9,291 nucleotides of DNA from Acidaminococcus fermentans (GTDB lineage: Bacteria > Bacillota_C > Negativicutes > Acidaminococcales > Acidaminococcaceae): contig SFHH01000073.1 in NCBI GenBank assembly GCA_004555735.1, forward strand, positions 1 to 9,291, in the 5' to 3' direction. The notes under the pieces are model-generated. The model ran no database searches. It saw only the letters and a program-made list of their open reading frames with translations, and was not told where the DNA came from. Made by a program: the position numbers and the translations under genes. Below, piece after piece: positions 6,202 to 9,291 of this stretch; position 1 is the first letter of the stretch, and every line of letters starts with the position of its first letter.

Positions 6202-6226
6202 CCCATTGACTCTTTCTGTCGATGGG
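6202..6226. promoter_or_regulatory. Candidate operator overlapping the permease -35 box
   Basis: CCCATTGAC (6202-6210) and GTCGATGGG (6218-6226) form an inverted repeat with one mismatch and a 7-base centre. It covers the -35 hexamer (6206-6211) and much of the spacer, so a protein bound here would block RNA polymerase. The adjacent GntR-type regulator is the natural candidate, but the spacing is wider than in typical FadR sites. Confidence 0.5.
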
Positions 6227-6234
6227 GGTATAGT
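6206..6234 (+). promoter_or_regulatory. Sigma-70-type promoter of the permease-ttdAB operon
   Basis: TTGACT (6206-6211) and TATAGT (6229-6234) are spaced by exactly 17 bases and each match the consensus at five of six positions. Transcription would start near 6241, leaving a leader of about 80 AT-rich bases before the permease ATG. Confidence 0.75.
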
Positions 6235-6305
6235 ATAACCAACAAATGGATACATTATCAAATATTAAAGATTAATCCAAAAGCGCGCGGGATTGATGAA
6301 AACAA

Positions 6306-6313
6306 AGGAGGAG
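6306..6313 (+). promoter_or_regulatory. Ribosome binding site that decides the permease start
   Basis: AGGAGGAG lies 9-11 bases before ATG 6323. The in-frame TTG 6293 and ATG 6296 precede this site and have no comparable sequence of their own, so ATG 6323 is chosen. Confidence 0.7.
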
Positions 6314-6322
6314 AAATCCATA

Positions 6323-7591
6323 ATGTCACCCATTGCCATTACTCTGACCCTTCTGGTCTGTGTCATTATCCTGTTCGTCACCGAAAAACTTCCCCTGGCC
6401 GTCACGTCCATGCTGGCCCTGATGGTGCTGGTGCTCACCGGCGTGCTGAGTCCCAAGGATGCCTTTGCCGGCTTTGTGGACAACAACCTGATCCTGTTCG
6501 TGGCCATGTTCATCATCGGCGGTGCCTTTTTTGAAACGGGCATGGCCAACAAGGTGGGGGGCATCGTTACCCGGTTCGCCAGCTCCGAACGGCAGCTGAT
6601 TGTGGCAGTGATGCTGGTCACCGGCATCATGAGCGGCATCCTGTCCAACACGGGCACTGCCGCCATCCTGATCCCGGTGGTCATCGGCATCGCTTCCAAA
6701 TCCGGCTTTGCCCGGTCCCGGCTCCTGTTGCCCCTGATCTTCGCCGCCGCCATGGGCGGGAACCTGTCCATCATCGGGGCTCCCGGGAACCTGCTGGGGA
6801 AAAGCGCCCTGGAAGCCATCGGCCAGGACCTCAGCTTCTTTGAATACGGTTTCGTGGGCTTTCCCATCCTGCTGATCGGCACTGCCTTCTTCGCCACGGT
6901 AGGTTACCGGTTCCTGCCGGAACGGCAGGGGAAGACCGGGGAAAGCATCTACGACAAGGCACCGGATTTCTCCCAGGTCCCCGCCTGGAAACAGAAAGTT
7001 TCCCTGATCGTCATGGTGCTCACCATCATCGCCATGATCTTTGAAAAACAGATCGGCATCAAATTCTACCTGTCCGGCTGCATCGGTGCCCTTGTGCTGG
7101 TCACCCTGGGTGTCATCAGTGAAAAACAGGCGTACCAGTCCATCGACCTCCAGACCCTGTTCGTGTACGGTGGCACCCTGGCCCTGGCCAAGGCTCTGGC
7201 CAAAACCGGCGCCGGCAAGGCGGTGGCCGACGGGGTGATCGGTCTCCTGGGATCCAACGCTTCCCCGCTGCTGCTTTTGGCGGTGATTCTGCTGCTCAGC
7301 TGCGTCATGACCAACTTCATGAGCAACTTCGGTACGGCGGCCCTGCTGATCCCCATTTCCGTGAATATTTCCGAAGCCATGGGGGCGGACCCCAAGGCGG
7401 TGATCGTAGCCACGGTCATCGGCGCTTCCCTGGCTTTTGCCACCCCCATTGGCATGCCTGCCAACATGATGGTGTTCGCCCCCGGGGGATACACCTTCAA
7501 CGATTACGTGAAGGCCGGCATTCCCATGGTGATCATCGGCTACATCGTCTCTCTCATCCTGCTGCCCATCCTGTTCCCTTTCTATCCCTGA
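6323..7591 (+). CDS. SLC13/DASS-type anion permease, probable C4-dicarboxylate (tartrate) transporter
   Basis: This is a 422-residue, very hydrophobic inner-membrane protein with roughly ten or more membrane segments in two homologous halves, separated by a polar stretch near residues 195-225. The SLC13 fold is shown by paired substrate/sodium motifs: ILSNTGTAAILIPV with SNT at 108-110 in the first half, and FMSNFGTAALLIPI with SNF at 334-336 in the second. Repeated loop motifs also appear: GGNLSIIGAPGN near 145-156 and ATPIGMPANMMVFAPGGY near 383-400. The second motif has Phe where many members have Thr. It is the first gene of the operon, 60 bases ahead of ttdA with no terminator, so uptake of the dehydratase substrate is the likely role. 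E. coli TtdT, the L-tartrate/succinate antiporter, is of the same broad family but longer. The exact substrate and coupling ion are inferred. Confidence 0.87.
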   Translation: MSPIAITLTLLVCVIILFVTEKLPLAVTSMLALMVLVLTGVLSPKDAFAGFVDNNLILFVAMFIIGGAFFETGMANKVGGIVTRFASSERQLIVAVMLVTGIMSGILSNTGTAAILIPVVIGIASKSGFARSRLLLPLIFAAAMGGNLSIIGAPGNLLGKSALEAIGQDLSFFEYGFVGFPILLIGTAFFATVGYRFLPERQGKTGESIYDKAPDFSQVPAWKQKVSLIVMVLTIIAMIFEKQIGIKFYLSGCIGALVLVTLGVISEKQAYQSIDLQTLFVYGGTLALAKALAKTGAGKAVADGVIGLLGSNASPLLLLAVILLLSCVMTNFMSNFGTAALLIPISVNISEAMGADPKAVIVATVIGASLAFATPIGMPANMMVFAPGGYTFNDYVKAGIPMVIIGYIVSLILLPILFPFYP

Positions 7592-7651
7592 TGGAACCGG
7601 AACCTGTACATAAAAAATTCCTGTGTGTTCAAGTATAAGGAGGAAATGAAA

Positions 7652-8551
7652 ATGTCCAAAGAAGCCCAAGTGAAACAAATGACCGACATCATGGCCAAGT
7701 TCGTGGGATACACCGCCAAGGTGCTGCCCGATGACGTGGCCGCCAAACTGAAGGAACTGGCCGAAAAGGAAACCGTGCCCATTGCCAAGCTGCTGTATGA
7801 AACCTATGCCAAAAACCAGAAGCTGGCCAAGGAACTGAACCGTCCTTCCTGCCAGGATACCGGGGTGCTCCAGTATTTCGTGAAATGCGGCACCAACTTC
7901 CCCCTGATCGGGGAACTGGAAGGGCTGCTGAAGGAAGCCACCGTCCAGGCCACCTTCGCCACTCCCCTGCGCCACAACAGCGTGGAAACCTTCGATGAAT
8001 ACAACACCGGCAAGAACGTGGGGAAAGGCACTCCCACCGTGTTCTGGGAAATCGTACCGGATTCCGATACCTGCGAAATCGACACCTATATGGCCGGGGG
8101 CGGCTGCACCCTGCCGGGCCATGCCATGGTGCTGATGCCCGGGGAAGGGTATGAAGGGGTCACCAAATTCGTCCTGGAACGGATGTACACCTATGGACCC
8201 AACGCCTGCCCGCCCTTCCTGGTGGGGGTAGGGGTGGCCACCTCCGTGGAAACCGCCGCCGTACTCTCCAAAAAAGCTCTGATGCGTCCCCTGGGGACCC
8301 ACAATCCCAATCCCCGGGCTGCGGAAATGGAAAAACTCCTGGAAGAAGGCATCAACAAGATCGGTCTGGGGCCCCAGGGCATGACCGGCAGTGCTTCCGT
8401 CCTGGGCGTCCACATCGAGAACACCGCCCGTCATCCGTCCGCCATCGGGGTGGCTGTGAACATCGGCTGCTGGAACCACCGCCGGGGCCACATCATTTTC
8501 GACAAAGACCTGCATTACACCATCACTTCTCATAAGGGGGCTGAATTATAA
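7652..8551 (+). CDS. ttdA: L(+)-tartrate dehydratase subunit alpha (class I Fe-S hydro-lyase)
   Basis: With TtdB it converts L(+)-tartrate to oxaloacetate and water in the cytoplasm, using an oxygen-sensitive 4Fe-4S cluster. The 299-residue length is close to E. coli TtdA (about 303). The three predicted cluster cysteines are C67 (RPSCQDTG), C186 (NACPP) and C273 (NIGCW). Other conserved blocks are PLRHNSVETFDEYNTGKN, MAGGGCTLPG, VGVGVATSVETAAVLS, GPQGMTGSASVLGVHIE and HPSAIGVAV; several read almost residue for residue like the E. coli enzyme as remembered. The start ATG 7652 is set by AAGGAGG (7637-7643), 8 bases upstream; ATG 7646 is too close. The stop overlaps the ttdB start (TAATG). A class I two-subunit fumarase is the main alternative, since the families are homologous and substrates cannot be separated by sequence alone. 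Confidence 0.92.
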   Translation: MSKEAQVKQMTDIMAKFVGYTAKVLPDDVAAKLKELAEKETVPIAKLLYETYAKNQKLAKELNRPSCQDTGVLQYFVKCGTNFPLIGELEGLLKEATVQATFATPLRHNSVETFDEYNTGKNVGKGTPTVFWEIVPDSDTCEIDTYMAGGGCTLPGHAMVLMPGEGYEGVTKFVLERMYTYGPNACPPFLVGVGVATSVETAAVLSKKALMRPLGTHNPNPRAAEMEKLLEEGINKIGLGPQGMTGSASVLGVHIENTARHPSAIGVAVNIGCWNHRRGHIIFDKDLHYTITSHKGAEL

Positions 8552-9171
8552 TGGCTAACAAAGTTGTGCTGCATACACCCATTAAATCCGAAGACATCGA
8601 GAACCTGAAAATCGGGGATATCGTCTATCTGACCGGCAAGATCACCACCTGCCGGGACGTGGCTCACCGCCGTCTCATCGAAGAAGGCCGGAAGCTGCCG
8701 GTGGACCTGGAAGGGGGCGCTATCTTCCATGCAGGCCCCATCGTCCGTCCCATCGAAGGCCAGGAAAACGCCTATGAAATGGTCTCCATCGGACCTACCA
8801 CCTCCATGCGGATGGAAAAATTCGAAAAGGATTTCATTCCCCAGACCGGCGTGAAGCTGATCGTGGGCAAGGGGGGCATGGGCCAGGACACCATGGATGC
8901 CTGCCAGAAATACAAGACCATCTTCTGCGTGTTCCCTGCCGGCTGTGCCGTGGTTTCCGCGGTGCATTTCAAGAAGATCATCGATGCTCAGTGGAAGGAT
9001 CTGGGGATGCCGGAAACCCTGTGGACCAGCGAAGTGGAAGAACTGGGGCCCCTGATCGTGGCCGTGGACACCAAAGGCGGCAACCTGTTCGAAGAAAACA
9101 AGAAGACCTACAAGAAACGGGCCGAAGAAGTATACGAGGAAATCATCCCCAACGTCCGGTTCATTAAATAA
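8551..9171 (+). CDS. ttdB: L(+)-tartrate dehydratase subunit beta
   Basis: This is the second subunit of the hydro-lyase and supplies part of the active site, including the swivelling C-terminal domain of class I fumarase-type enzymes. The 206 residues match the E. coli TtdB size of about 201. Conserved blocks are IGDIVYLTGKITTCRDVAHRR (near residues 21-41, with H39 at the expected catalytic position), AIFHAGPIVRP, MVSIGPTTSMRME, GVKLIVGKGGMG (GKGGMG at 106-111), FPAGCAVVSA and the tail NVRFIK. The start overlaps the ttdA stop codon and has AAGGGGG at 8534-8540, so the subunits are translationally coupled, suiting a stoichiometric complex. It is the last gene of the operon, followed by a strong terminator. 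As with ttdA, fumarate/malate is a possible alternative substrate. Confidence 0.92.
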   Translation: MANKVVLHTPIKSEDIENLKIGDIVYLTGKITTCRDVAHRRLIEEGRKLPVDLEGGAIFHAGPIVRPIEGQENAYEMVSIGPTTSMRMEKFEKDFIPQTGVKLIVGKGGMGQDTMDACQKYKTIFCVFPAGCAVVSAVHFKKIIDAQWKDLGMPETLWTSEVEELGPLIVAVDTKGGNLFEENKKTYKKRAEEVYEEIIPNVRFIK

Positions 9172-9190
9172 GGAAAAATGTAAGAAAAAA

Positions 9191-9216
9191 ATGGGGCTGT
9201 GAAATAATAGCTCCAT
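9191..9216 (+). other. Short stem-loop after ttdB
   Basis: ATGGGGCT (9191-9198) pairs with AGCTCCAT (9209-9216) with one G-U pair around a 10-base AT-rich loop. No T tract follows, so it is more likely an auxiliary 3' structure than a terminator. Confidence 0.45.
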
Positions 9217-9221
9217 GAAAA

Positions 9222-9264
9222 CGAAAGGGACTTTCGATTCTTGTGAATCGAAAGTCCTTTTTCG
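9222..9264 (+). terminator. Intrinsic terminator of the permease-ttdAB operon
   Basis: GGACTTTCGATTC (9228-9240) pairs perfectly over 13 bp with GAATCGAAAGTCC (9245-9257) around TTGT and runs straight into TTTTT (9258-9262). Flanking CGAAAG (9222-9227) can extend the stem. The rest of the window to 9291 shows nothing recognisable. Confidence 0.9.
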
Positions 9265-9291
9265 TGTTAGAATTTAACTGCTATGAAAAAC

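Larger units (their letters stand above)
5881..6322. other. 442-bp structured intergenic region without a credible gene
   Basis: This gap between the regulator and the permease holds no open frame with a plausible start, ribosome site or recognisable product. It falls into two parts. From 5881 to about 6148 it is a chain of inverted and tandem repeats: stem-loops at 5902-5918, 5951-5970, 6048-6076 and 6117-6148, and heptad repeat arms at 5920-5944 and 6081-6113. From about 6149 it becomes AT-rich and holds the permease promoter, an inverted repeat over its -35 box and an 80-base leader. Short palindromes also occur at 6249-6259 (GATA-CAT-TATC) and 6270-6277 (GATTAATC). The repeat part may be a small mobile or extragenic element, or encode a structured RNA. 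Confidence 0.75.

Noticed and set aside
7593..7604. GGAACCGGAACC between permease and ttdA, identical to 5151-5162 in the regulator
   Set aside because: GGAACCGG-like strings are frequent in this genome's codon use (Glu-Pro, Glu-Thr-Gly); a 12-base match is weak evidence for a shared site.
7592..7651. Separate promoter or terminator between the permease gene and ttdA
   Set aside because: The AT-rich stretch has no paired -35/-10 boxes at good spacing and no stable stem with a T run, so a single operon is simpler.
6326..8533. Very long open frame on the minus strand (735 codons) across the permease and ttdA
   Set aside because: It mirrors GC-rich plus-strand codons; the product is His/Gly/Gln-rich without domains, and both plus-strand genes are unambiguous.
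1..9291. CRISPR arrays, tRNA or rRNA genes, transposases, phage genes
   Set aside because: No regularly spaced direct repeats with unique spacers, no cloverleaf pattern and no recognisable mobile-element proteins were seen on either strand.

Overview
The window is 9.3 kb of GC-rich bacterial DNA with every convincing gene on the + strand. Gene content, strong Shine-Dalgarno sites and the run nrnA-truB-ribF, rpsT, lepA suggest a member of the Bacillota. The anaerobic tartrate/dicarboxylate genes and the codon style would fit a Negativicute such as Acidaminococcus, but that genus is an inference and was not checked by any search.

Left part (1-4861), housekeeping. The 3' two-thirds of nrnA (DHH phosphoesterase) is translationally coupled to truB (tRNA pseudouridine-55 synthase), which is coupled to ribF (flavokinase/FAD synthetase). 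rpsT (ribosomal protein S20) is a single-gene unit with a clear sigma-70 promoter (2589-2617) and an intrinsic terminator (2929-2960). lepA (elongation factor 4) follows, with an extended -10 promoter and a small stem-loop in its leader.

Middle (4882-6322). Twenty bases after lepA lies a 332-residue FadR-type GntR regulator with an unusual layout: two GntR winged-helix domains in tandem, then one FCD ligand-binding domain. Its stop codon sits in the tetraloop of a perfect 14-bp stem. The next 442 bases hold no credible gene but are densely structured. They contain an inverted pair of 7-bp tandem repeats (GTCTCGR family) bracketing about 140 bp, several stem-loops, a symmetric terminator, and an AT-rich promoter whose -35 box lies inside an inverted repeat.

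Right part (6323-9171), catabolic operon. An SLC13/DASS-type permease is followed by the alpha and beta subunits of a class I Fe-S hydro-lyase that closely resembles L(+)-tartrate dehydratase TtdAB. It ends in a strong terminator (9222-9264). The likely logic is import of a C4-dicarboxylate such as L-tartrate, dehydration to oxaloacetate, and control by the adjacent GntR regulator. The double winged-helix regulator and the structured repeat element between it and its probable target operon are the most interesting parts of the window.
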